Shown here one piece after another: positions 38,901-50,900 of a stretch of 64,000 nucleotides of DNA. Location of the stretch: assembly GCA_022605955.1 (NCBI GenBank), contig JAKCOZ010000008.1, positions 8,310,001 to 8,374,000 of the forward strand, read 5' to 3'. A program made the position numbers and the translations under genes. The notes beneath the pieces were generated by a model, which had not been told where the DNA came from, searched no databases, and worked only from the letters and a program-made list of their open reading frames with translations. How positions within the stretch are numbered: the stretch's first letter is position 1; each line of letters starts with the position of its first letter. The DNA is from Rallus limicola. Its lineage: Eukaryota; Chordata; Aves; Gruiformes; Rallidae.

Positions 38901-41900
38901 TGTGTTCAGCTTTGGTCCCCTCACTACAGAAAAGACATTGAGGTGCTGGAGTGTGTCCAGAGAAGGGCAACGAAGCTGGTGAAGGGTCTGGAGCACAAGT
39001 CTGATGAGGAGTGGCTGAGGGACCTGGGGTGGTTTAGCCTGGAGAGGAGGCAACTGAGGTGAGACCTTATCACTCTCTACAACTACCTGAAAGGAGGGTC
39101 TAGCCAGGTGGGAGTTGGTCTCTTCTCCCAAGGGATGAATAACAGGACAAGAGGAAATGGCCTCAAGTGGTACCAGGATATTAGGGATATTAGGAACCAT
39201 TTCTTCACTGAAAGGGTTGTCAGGCACTGAAAGGGGAAGCGGTTGAGTCACCATCCTTGGAGGTATTTAAAACACTGTAGATGTGGTGCTGAGGGACAGG
39301 GTTCAGTGGTGGCCTTGGCAGTGTAAGGTTAATGGTGGGTCTTGGTGATCTTAAAGATTTTTTTCCAACCTAAACAATTCTGTGATTTTATGGTTCTAAT
39401 CTAAACCTGTCTTTCCCAGAGGGTCATGGTTAACTTTGGAGATAGTGCAAAAACAAAGGACAGGGTGCTCAGAAAGACCAACGCCCTCCTCTGCTCAGCT
39501 CCTTGGGTTATTGGATGGCAGCACAGGCTAAAAATATAACCTGCCTCAATGTTAACAGTACACATGGCATAATCCATAAAAACTCCAGAGAAGCCAAGCT
39601 TTATGTGTTCAGTTTAATACTGGTGCAGACAAATGAGCTGCCAGGCTGGGGCAGGAGGGCTCAGGCCAGTAGGGAACCCCCTCCCCTTCTGCAGGCTTTT
39701 GCTGTCTGCGAGGACATGAGAGCAGGTTCATTAGCAGCCTGATTGCCTTATTTGAGGAGAGTGGCTCTGCAAACATACCAGAGCTCTCAGTGCATATAAA
39801 AATAGTTTGAAAGAGTCAACAGTAGCTGGATTTTTACCCCACCAAATAAGGATCATGTGAAGTGTTAAAAATGGAGGTGGCCTCTGCTTTTTTAGCTGAC
39901 TTTACTGGGTCTCTGTTGGGTGGATAAAAGCAATCCCTGGAGTGTTGCCATGCTGGGCACGTGCCCTCCTTGTTCCCACAGCAAAGCCCAAGCCCCTGAG
40001 GTAGCAGAGTTAATCTGGTGGTTGATCCTGGGCTCCCAGCTTTGGCACGAGCAGGGGAGTTGTGGCTTGTGCAGTAAAGGGGTTTGGCAGAGGGTACATG
40101 CATGCCCATACCCACAGAAGCTGATGGTGTGAGCAGGAACGACTGGCTCACCTGATCCGGATGAACTAGGGGTACCTTCTGCCTGTGCACTGGTACCTCT
40201 CCCATTTTTGGTGCACCGGAGCACTGAGGTGCCTGCACAGGTAGGTATGCTGCAGAATCACAGGGGCCCTATCCCTCCGTGCCCTCTTGCTCAGCTGCTC
40301 TCAGCCCCATTACTTCTGTATGGCTCGAGATCTGACTCCTGCTAAGAGGAGTTTTTACCTTCTTTCCCCGAAGAAGGTCATTCTGGCACTGGATCCTAAT
40401 CTTCTGGGGTTTAGTGCTGAGATGTGGGTGTCAGTGGGTGAAAGGGAGCAGGATTGCCCTGATCCCCTTAGCTTGCTTTCTGATCTCCTTCTTTGTAATT
40501 TGAGCTTGTTGCCTAATTGCTTCAGGTCTTGGGAATGGGGGAGGGGGGATGGTGTCAATGGGGGATTTGTGGGGTGCAGTGGCTGCTGTGCTACTGTCTG
40601 CATGTCGCCCCTCAGCATGTGGGGCAGTGCAAGCAGTGAGAGCTCGAGGCGACCCCAAATGTCTCCAGAGAAAAATCATTCCCTCCTGAATGCCTAGGAG
40701 AGGGGCTCATTTCACTGGAATAAAGTTAATCCTCTTTGCTAACCAGAAGTTCTGGGCAGCTCCGTCCAGCCTGAGACACCCACCAGGCAGCAGGATTAAA
40801 TCAGGGGCCAAGCGTGCAGTGACTGGATGCTCCTGTGACACTGGTTTGTAGCAAGAGAAAGTGAGTAGAGGAGTAACACATAAGCGTTTAACAACGCATA
40901 ACTTTCTTAGAGGCATCCTTAGAAAATGGCCTGTTATGGAACTGTGCCTGTTATGGAACTGTTATGGAATTGTGTGACTGTTGCACATCTACATCAGTAG
41001 GTCAGGATTCCCATAGAACCTTCTCAGCCTGTGATCCCGTAGGCACCGTGGGCTCTTGTGTGGCATAGGTTAGATCCTCACCAGTGCTTGGTTTCAATAA
41101 AGTTGTTTCTTGTTCACAGTATGAAACTGGGCTATTTGCTGGAGTTTCACCCTGTTTGTCTGATGGGGATAGGCTGGCTCCTTTCTGCTTCACAGAACCC
41201 AGCAGTCCTTGATGGGGAACATTACTGCTGGCAGCGAGGAGCTTTAAGCGTTAAGGGTGCCAGACCCCTCCTGGGACTGGCAGATGTTGGCATGCTGAGC
41301 TGCAGCTGCCCTCACTAGACACACAGCTCTTTTGGGATGGTTTTTTTTGCATGCCTGAGAGAAGCTCAATGTGCTGAGTGTCACTCTGCTCCAGGGAGTC
41401 CCTCTGTGGCTTTTCCTCAGGACATTTGCCTTTCCCTCCTTCCCAGAACACCCTGGACAGCTGTTTTGGGGCTGTACATGTTAATTTACACCTCGACTGG
41501 TTCCTCCTCCCCCCAGGTTTCCTTTGAGGTGGCCGTGGAGGCGCGGAGCTGCCCTGCTGAGGACACCTCCCATGCCTTCACCATCAAGCCCGCCGGCTTT
41601 CGGGACACGCTGGAGGTGGCGGTGACCTACAACTGCCTGTGCGGCTGCACCAGCCGCGCCGCGCCGGCCAGCGGCAAGTGCAGCGGCAACGGGACCTACA
41701 GCTGCGGGCTGTGCGAGTGCGATGCCGGCTACCTGGGGGCCAGGTGCGAGTGCGAGGAGGGGGCCAGCGCCGACATGCACCACGCCATGTGCCGGGAGGC
41801 GGAGGGCAAACCCCTCTGCAGCGGGCGAGGGGAGTGCAGCTGCAACCAGTGCCTCTGCCACGAGAGTGAGTTCGGAAACATCTACGGGCCCTTCTGCGAG

Positions 41901-44900
41901 TGCGACGACTTCTCCTGCGCCAGGTACAAGGGAATCCTCTGCTCAGGTAGGTGCCTCTCGTCCCTCACACCTTCTGCTTCCTGGGGATGGGGAAATGACC
42001 CTGAAATGGGGAAGGCTGCTGGGCCAGCGTACGCAGCACGTGTGAGGGGCTGAGCCTGCCCCTCCAGCTGATATCTGCCTTGTTCCTGGAGGGATCTACG
42101 CTCCCTTTTCTTTCCTTATGGAAAAATGGAGGCAGAGGTTTAAGTGCATCCATGCTAATGAGCTCCCACGGAGATGAGCAGAGTCTTGGCTTTGGTGGTG
42201 TTATTTTACTGCAACCATGCACATCTCTTGCACACTGAAGCTATCCCTAGGAAAGATTAAACCAGCACAGGCTTGACTCCCCTGAAGCTTTTTGGGTGTC
42301 ATCTTAGGTTGGTTTTTTTTCTACATCCTTCCACACAGAGGCAGAAACAATCTTTTTTTAAAGATGAAGCATTTGTTGTTATCCACTGGTGCAGTGCAGG
42401 TGAAAGGAAAGGTTGTGTTTCGGTCTGCTACTTCTTAGAGAAAATCTGTGCTGAAGTTTCACAGATTCAGACTCTCACAGAATTGTGGGGGTTGGAAGGG
42501 CCCTCCAGAGATCATTGGGCCCAACCCCCTGCCATAGCAGGTTCCTTACAACAGGTCGCACAGGTTGGTGGGTCTTGAATATCTCCAGAGAAGGAGACTC
42601 CACACACCCCTGGGCAGCCTGTCCCAGGGCTCCCTCACCCTCACTGTGTAAAAGTTCTTCCATATATTGGTGTGGAAATTCCTATGCTCCAACTTGAGGC
42701 TGCTGCCCCTTGTCCTGTCCCCACAGACAACTGAGAAGAGGCTGGCCATTTCCCCCTGTGTCACACACTTCAGATACTTATAAACATTGATTAGATCCCC
42801 CTTCAGTTGTCTTTTCTCAAGGCTGAACAGCCCCAGGTCATTCAGCCTTTTCTCACAGGGGAGATGCTCCAGGCCCTTAATCATCTCCGTAGCCCTCAGC
42901 TGGACTCTTTCCAGGAAATCCCTGTCTTTTTTGTACCAGGGAGCCCAGAACTAGACACAGTACTCCCTAAAGGTATTTTACATACAGATTTTTCTGTCTG
43001 CTATGAAAAAAAATTAAAATAATTTGCTGGGAAAGACCCAGCCTGTCAGCTTTGCTTGGATAAAGCTAGAGGGGCAGTTTAGCTGTGTTTGCTAAAATGG
43101 CTTTAATTCCTTGTCAGCCCAAGGTCACATAAATTACCTTGCACATAATTGCCTAGATTAGCCATCAGACATAATTCTTTCAGTTGGAGCTGGGCAAAGG
43201 ATTATTCTTTAAAACTGGCCTGCTTTGAAGGTAGTAAGATATTTCCTTAGCTGAAAACTTTGGACAAAATTTCCAAAACAAGCATAAGCTTAGCAAAAGA
43301 GCCATTTTCCATGTTTTCTCTGGAGAAGTGGTGGCTTTCTCCCTGCTGTTTATCTTGCCCTGCATGTTTCTGAGCTAGGCAGTAAGTGATGGGGCAGCTT
43401 TTGGTTGCAAGTTTCTGGCTGTTTGAGACTACTGTGTTGTTATCTGGGTAGAGGATGTTTGTGCTTATTCTCCTGTAGCCTGGCTAGGGATATTTTGACA
43501 CTGCTGAAGATGGGGCAGGTGATACCCTGGTTTCTAGCATGTCCCTGTGGCTTCTCACCACAGAGCAGCAAGAAGTGCCGGTGCCACTTCCCATAGTCAC
43601 TGTTGGACTGGGAGGGCTGGAGATATCCCTGCTGATGCAGGAGCAGAGAGAGGGGTGAGCAAGCAGGGAAAAGGTATATTTTAGGGTAGACAGGGGATAA
43701 AAATAAACTCAGCTGTGGAAGCAATGCTGTGTGGGTGTTCTCCATATGACCACGTTGCTTTGGTAACAGCATCCCACCCAAAAAGACTGTATTTATTAGC
43801 AAGCTGGGCAGGGATGCTATTAAGAGAGGTTGGCAGTTACTGGTATAGTGGCTGGTACTGCAAGAGAAGGATATGTCTTCACATAAATTTCCATTTCATC
43901 AGGAGAGCCACAGCCGAACCTTGGCCACTTCACAGGAAAACAAGCTGTATGTCTTCTGCTGCACCTGCTTTCTTCTGTCCCTGTGGAGGGATTCTGGTGC
44001 TGTGAAAAGCAGCATAGCTCATCTGGGCTTTGCCAGAGGGTTTTTTTTTTAAAGTAATTTTAATGTTCTTCTTACAGCAATGGAAGAAAACAAGGAGTAT
44101 GTTGAGGCCAGATGGCCTCCTCTTTGCTCCAGGGCGGGCTGGAGGGTGGGCTGGTTCTCCCTGTGCCATTGCTCTTGTTTTGTTGGATGCTTTTTTATTT
44201 TTTTTCTTTAAATTCCAGCAGTTATGATGCTAAATCTGAGCTGTAGCAAGTACCATGCTGATGAGATATTTTGAGGGGTTTTGTTAGTCTAAGAGGCTTG
44301 GGGCTTCTCCAGCCCACCAAAAGCATCTGAGCTTGCACAGCTGGGCTGTCCCTGAAGTTTCCCCTAACAAACAGCCCTCTGTTGCACAGGCATCTCTGGT
44401 GGCTTCCAGCAGATAAATGTTCTCTCCTCCCTATGTATGGGACCTTCTTGAAAAAGACCATGTGTTTAGCTCAGCACTGAATGTCTCAGTCGACCAGCAC
44501 TCAGACTTGACAATCGGGGAAGTTTGGGTCATGCCTTGGGTGCAGGATGTCCCCTGAGGCACTTGCTTTGGGTCTAGTTGCTGCTTTGTTTTTGCAAGAG
44601 GGAGAAATGAGACCTTTCCTCTGTCTTTTCTGGGTACAAAGTCTGTCCCTGAAAGGTCCTGGCATCCCAGTGCCCATCACTCTCACAGGTTGAATCCTAC
44701 CATGAGGTGTGACCAACAGATTTTAGCAAATGCAGGAACCAAAAAAAGCTGCATGTAGGGAGTTTTGTTGCAGATTATTGTTCATCTCTGTCCATGCTTG
44801 GGAGTTGCTTGGCTTGGACCTGTGGGGGTATCATCACTGTTGTGAATGCATCTTCTGGTAGCGTGGAAGACACTTAGTGCTTCTCAGTGTGTTTCTGATG

Positions 44901-47900
44901 GCTGTATTTTGAACAGTGTTTTTTGTCCCAAAGGAACCCAACATCAGTTTTAGCCTGTGGGCTGTGGTATCCTCTGTTAAATCCATTTACATCTGCCTCA
45001 GCTGTTGAACAAGACAGTACCGTGAACCTCTGAGTGCCCATGCTGGGCAGAGTAGGTGGGAGAACAGCTACTCCAACCCAACATTTGGGGAAGCATGAAA
45101 ACAGAGTTTTTCAAGCAGAGAAGTAAAAATCCACACATGCAAACTTGCACATATGTGGCCTTGCATTTTGCATGCCATGATCCATGGGCACCATGAGCAC
45201 ATCACCAACCAATCTGGGCATTTCTTCCTTTTATGGTCCAGACCAAAGCTGTCCCCATTGAGTCACTGCCATAACACAGGGCTGGGCAGCAGATTGCACT
45301 CAGGCCTCCCAGTGAAAACCACAAAGTGACCTTTGAGCTCCTTGTCTCATGACACCTTTGGTCAGCAAAAGCATTTTCATTCCCAGGTCCATTTATAAAT
45401 ATTGTCACCTCATTCTGTCAGGGTTTGAGAGGAGAGGTGACTGCAGACAGCACTGCATATGGCTCCTGTCCTTTTGTGGCCCTCCTAAAATGGAGGAGCA
45501 GAGTTTGGGTGGGGAATAATCTAAGGAGAGGCAAGAATTTGGTTCCTGTTAGTTGGAGGTTTAATGTGCTTGCAGCATCTGTGAGATGGGCAGGAAAAAG
45601 CATCATTTATAATGTTATAAATGTTCCTTCAAATTGCATCCAACTCTTAGTCAGTGCCGCTTAGTCACCAAGAAGTGGCATTTGTTCTGTTGCTTCCTGA
45701 GTCCAGTTAACAGCTCCAGAGAAGATGTTTCAGACCATTAACCCAGCTACTGGAAGGGATGCTGGGGATGTCTCACAAAAGTGCTTAGTGCTCCAAACAA
45801 GGTGCAACTGGGTTATCCAGACCTTCCTGCTCTGACAAAGCAAGCAGTCACTTCCCAAAGGCGCTTTGCTCCCAGTTTTTCTTTGGATGGAGAAGTTGCT
45901 TTCTTGCATTGATGCCTTCGGGACACTGCTCTGGCCTCCACTCTGAAACGTGGGTGGCTGTGGGAGCGGGGAAGAGGGCCCTCCTGCCTGGAGATGGGCT
46001 GGGGAAGGGGCAGCTGGCTGCACAGCCCAGCGGCTTTTGAACCCCCTGGCTGCCTGCCAGGCAGTTTGACAAAGGAGGAAACATCTCGGCACTAATTGCA
46101 TTCCTGAAGGTCCCGTGAAAATAGGTGGGGAGAGAGAGGAGAGGCCCCAGTTGAGGGCATCACACAGTTTGCCGCTAATGAAGAGCGACAGGCTCGCCAG
46201 AGGCCAAGCTTCATTAGCTTCAGTGCTGCAGACCTGCTTTGGAAGTGGGGGAGATGCCACATTCTACGACATCATCTTTACTTTGGTGTCTCTAGAGAAG
46301 TTTCCCCTTAAGCATCACCGCTGTTACCCAGCTCCCTGTGTGGGTGTCACTTGTATTGCTTTTCAGCCCTGGACTGTCCTTGTGTTGAGACTGGGCGGGA
46401 AGATCACACCTCTAAATGCTATTGAAGCATAAGGAGAAAGCACTTGCCATGCTCTATGTGCTGTTTCTCCCCCAAAACGCAAGGGATCTCATCTCAAACC
46501 TCTGTACTGCCTGTCCAGCACCCTGCCTGCTGGTGTTGGTTCAGCTTTGTGGTTTTTGTGGCTTTCCTTCCTCATTTTTTTAGCATTAGACAATAAATTA
46601 TATATAAAGGCTTTGCAATTTGGTATTAAGCCCTGCAATGTGTCTCTAGCTCTCAGGCAGCTGAGAGCATCTTACTTGGGTAGACATTGCTAAAGAGCAT
46701 GGCTGGCTGAAGCACTGTGAGACAGCAGTGCCTCCGAGTGCAGGACCTGGGAGTCTGGCCTCACTTGCTAGTCCAGTGCTTCCTCTGACACAAAAAAAAG
46801 CTCAGGTCAGCAGAAAAGCATCAGGAGTCAAATCTGCAAATACATGAAGTGCCGGGATCACTTCTGAAGTGGGATTTAGGAAGTGACAGCTCGTTGAAAA
46901 TCCGCGGCTCCTTCTGCGTAGAACAGCCAGGCTGACGTGCGATGGGACTCCAGCTGCCTTGCAGAAGCCACTTCAAAAACTGCTGAGGACATATAAGTCC
47001 TCAGCATTTATTTCTGAATTCTTCCCTTTCCTGGTTTTTTGAAAAGGGGAAGCACTGTGAGCTTCTAGTTTGTGCTAAGGCCTGGTGAGGTCAGTTGTTT
47101 TTTTTTTTGTTTCTTTTAACATAGCCTCTAATTAGCAATCTCACTCCTGCTTCTGCAATTTGTTTTTGGCATTCCCCATCCCAAGCACCATTAACAGTGT
47201 TTAGCAGATTGCAGGAGGTCTTGGTGGGATGATGACAGTCTCTGGCTGTGCAGCAAAGCCACACGCTTTGGGAGCAGTGCTCAGGTTTGATGGCACTCCT
47301 GGTGTCTCCACCCTGGGCTTTCTGGTGGGCTCTGTTAGGATACAAATCACTGTCCCCGTGGATGTGTCTTGTGGAAATAGACTTTTTTCCCCACACTCAC
47401 TTAGTAGGTATTATTGCCCTGCCCCATCATATTGGCTGGACGGAGGATGCTGGTGGGCATCTCAGGGCTCAGTTGTGAGAATAAAGGTGATTAGGCTTTA
47501 ACAAATGCTTCTTGACTTAATTCCCTTCATTCCTAGAGCCTAAGTGGGTACTACTGGATAAACCTCTAAAGTGCAGATGATGGGGTTAGTGTGGTTTGGG
47601 GAGGAAGAGTTGCTTGCCTGTGCCCACTGCCTGCAGCGGTGCCAAGGTGTTAGAAATGCAAAAAGGGTCCTAAAAAGGACTCGAGGTAGATACGTTAGTG
47701 AAGCAGTAATTAATTTATTATATGTTCTTGCAAGAGCAGGTAACCCAAAAGTAGGCACACTTTTGGTCAAAATACGTAGCATTTTTATACCATTTTCCAG
47801 TCCAAACTCCCTCCCACCATTTAATTATAGATTAACAATTTCAAAAGTTTACTGGCTCAAACCCAAGTACCCCATTCATGACATAATGTAATACATATTG

Positions 47901-50900
47901 CACGTCCAGCAAATCCTTGCTTCCTGTTAGTGAGGAAAATTAGTATGTATGAGCTTTTAACACTTAAACATCTCTCTTGTCTGGGATAATCGCTTACTGG
48001 CAGGTACTTGATTTTTATCTTAACTTTCCTGGTAACTGTCATGGGCCTAGGGTTGAAGGAATTTAAAAGATCATATAGGTTTTTGTTTAGATGGTATCAA
48101 GACTCCACACCATTTGTCAGTTTTGAGTTCCAACCCATGGCTTCAGTCATGGTTTTAACTCTTTCCAGGATTATCTTTTAGCAACAGTATGCTTTATCCT
48201 AAAATTCCTTACAAAGAATTCCTAATGAGGCAACCTTAATTCCCAAGTCAGAAAAGCATACAATCCAAAATTTCAATCTGCAAAAGCAACAATTCAGCAT
48301 TTTCCACAGAGGCAGGGTGGCATTAAGCAAGCGTAACCCCTGCCAGAAGGGAAAAGTGTGACCTGTGGCAGAAGGAGGTTAGAGAACAGAGCCTGAACCA
48401 CTTCTGCAAAGCTTTCTTTTAAGTCACGTCAAGTCTTTTTATTTTTAGGGTTTTGATTTGGTGCTTCTGGGGGTTTTTTTTATTTAGTTTGTGTAAAAAG
48501 GTGGAATCTGAGCACTACCCTTCAGACCCTGCTTTACTAGGCAGAAGCAAAAGGGCTGCGTAAGACATGGAAGTTAAAAATAATCCTTTGGTTGCCAGTA
48601 AGTGCTTGTGCAGCCGTGAGCTGTGCATCTGCAGAGGATGCGTGGTTCTGCCTCAGTGGTGGCTGCCCTCCAGGTGAATCCCGCTCTGCTCCCTGGGTTG
48701 GATGAGGAGGGGGGAGCATAAGTCTTCCAGCATTTTTGAGGCTAATTTTGGTGACAGAAGATGCAGTGGCAGCTCGGGTCACTGCAGTGCAACCTCATGG
48801 TGCCAGTTGCATCGTTAGTGGTCCCAGTTATTAGCAGCAGCTGGGGGGCTCATGAGGGGCAGGCAGTGGCTGTGTGTGCTGTTGGGGCTGTGAGGCATGG
48901 GAGGGCGGCTTGGACTGAGCTGGACTTAGTAAAGGGTTCTGAGCCGAAACCCTTTTACATTAGAGTGGCTTATAGGAGTGTGAGGGTCTCCCTTTCCCAT
49001 TGCTTCTCAGCAGCCAGCAAACCTGGTTTCAAGTGTCTTGAATTCTGCCTACAGAGCTGCTGCATAACCCGGAGTGACCTTATGGCCAGAATAAATGGTG
49101 AGGAGATGGGACTGTGTAGCATCTCTCTTTTAAGATGTGATCAAGAGTCACTCAGGCTGCACGTTTATCCTAGAGCTTCCCAAAAGCTTTTTTTCCTTGC
49201 TGAGTTCTCCTTTGGCCTTGGCTCTCATCACCATCAGAAACTGCTCAGCAGAAGCTCTTGTCCTGAAATGCCTGGAAACCTGGAAAGAAACGTGTAAAAC
49301 AACAAAAAAATCCTCCTGAATAGAAGGAAAAATATAAACCTCCGATGGTGATGAACCCAGGGTAGAGCACCCGTGCCTGGGTGGGAATCCCCTCACCAGC
49401 TTACTTCCCCCTCCACCTGTGAAAGGTTTTGTCTTCCACAAGAATTTATATGGACTGCAAACATTTAGTAAGAAACCAATGAAATGGGGGACCTCCACTG
49501 TCCTCTTCCTTTTTCAGGGTTAAACCGCAGAGCTGTGCATGTTCCGCTTACCCTCACCCTGTGAATTAGCATAGGGAAATGTAAGGTTTAGGTCACCTCT
49601 GTTTACTCCCATCCTGTGAGTCAGCCCAAAGGCGGAGATCAGCAGGGGCAGGCCGGACTGAGGCCTGTGATGGGGATTAGCTGGATCACCTTCATCCTGC
49701 CCAGATGATGCCATTCTCACCCTGCCTCCAAGATCCCTGTGGATGCCTTTGGCCATGTGTCTAATGTCCTTTGTCTGCATGACAATAACAGAGCCCCGAA
49801 TCAGGAAAACCTTCTTCCCTTTCTTTTTTCCTGAAGCATGTTTGTATAAAACAGGTCTTTTCTGATATCAGACCTTTGCTGATAGTCCTGCCTGACCTCC
49901 TGCAGAGCATGTGGGCTGCTGTGCCATTGAAATGTTTTGGGGAGGCAGGGCGTGATTGTTGAAGTGGTGATTTGGAAGCTGTTTCTGCAGGCAGGGAAGG
50001 AACTGTGAAGGAACCTGCTACTGCCATTTTGTGTGGGGTGTTGGGTTTCTAGATCTCACTCAGGTGATGGGAATTGGTGGCCAAGCCCAGGGGATATCCC
50101 AAGCTGCTTCCTGAAAGGCTGGGTTTGTCTGCATTAGGGGTCAGTGAGCTCTGAGAGCAGCATTCCAAGCCTCTTAGCCTTTAATGGGGAACGTGATTGA
50201 GAAACTCTGTTCTTTACACAGTGTGAAGAGGATGAGAAACCACAGGGACACACATATGGGATGTGCTTACCTGCTGTGCTGTGGGCAGCCTGTGTCCCAT
50301 CCAGTCTTGTGCAGGGGTGGCACGTTCTGCAATGGCAAGCAGAACTTGGCTCTCATATAACTTGTAAGGGCAGAGAAGAGGGAGCTGTGTGAGTGGCTGA
50401 CTGCTGTTAACATCCCTCTTTAGTGGTGTGTGACTCTTCTTTACAAGCATGTAGTTCCTGGGCATCAACCACTGTTATTTTGGAGGGCTGTGGCAAGGCA
50501 AGGAAATGGTGTGTTCCTGGTAATCATTGATATCTTGTCTCCAAATGTTACTGGACTTGTTATTTGTAACAGAGAAGCCAAGGAGGGCTTTTATTTAAAA
50601 CACCCCCTCTACTGATGCAGGCTTTTTGGGTCACATTGATGGACTTTGGCTCAGGCACAAGCTCCTTCCTCTTGGCAGCCCTACACTGAGGGAGATGGGC
50701 AACCTATAAACCACTGCCTTGGTAGGGACCCATCCTTAAACCTGTCTTACTGGCATGTGTGCAGCCTACCTCTCACTCCTGGCAGCTCCTTTGCTCTTTG
50801 CAGAGAAGTGGCTTTCAGATCTCTCTGCCTCAAGGTACCAAAGCCAGCAGTGTGCCATCCGTATTTCTGGGTGTGCTCATCTCCAGGAGCCGTGACTCGT

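Larger units (their letters stand above)
38377..41516 (+). other. ITGB5: ITGB5 intron 9
   Basis: A 3.1-kb intron holding a CR1 copy at 38784-39398 and a small tandem array near 40930. No gene recognised. Confidence 0.9.

Noticed and set aside
38775..39254. 159-codon minus-strand frame in intron 9
   Set aside because: It is the antisense reading of a CR1 copy, not a gene.
47500..48400. A full provirus around the LTR-like element
   Set aside because: No gag, pol or env reading frame, primer binding site or second LTR was seen on either side, so only a solo LTR is supported.
48761..49297. 178-codon open frame in intron 10
   Set aside because: No signature, no splice or promoter context; consistent with chance in moderately GC-rich intron DNA.
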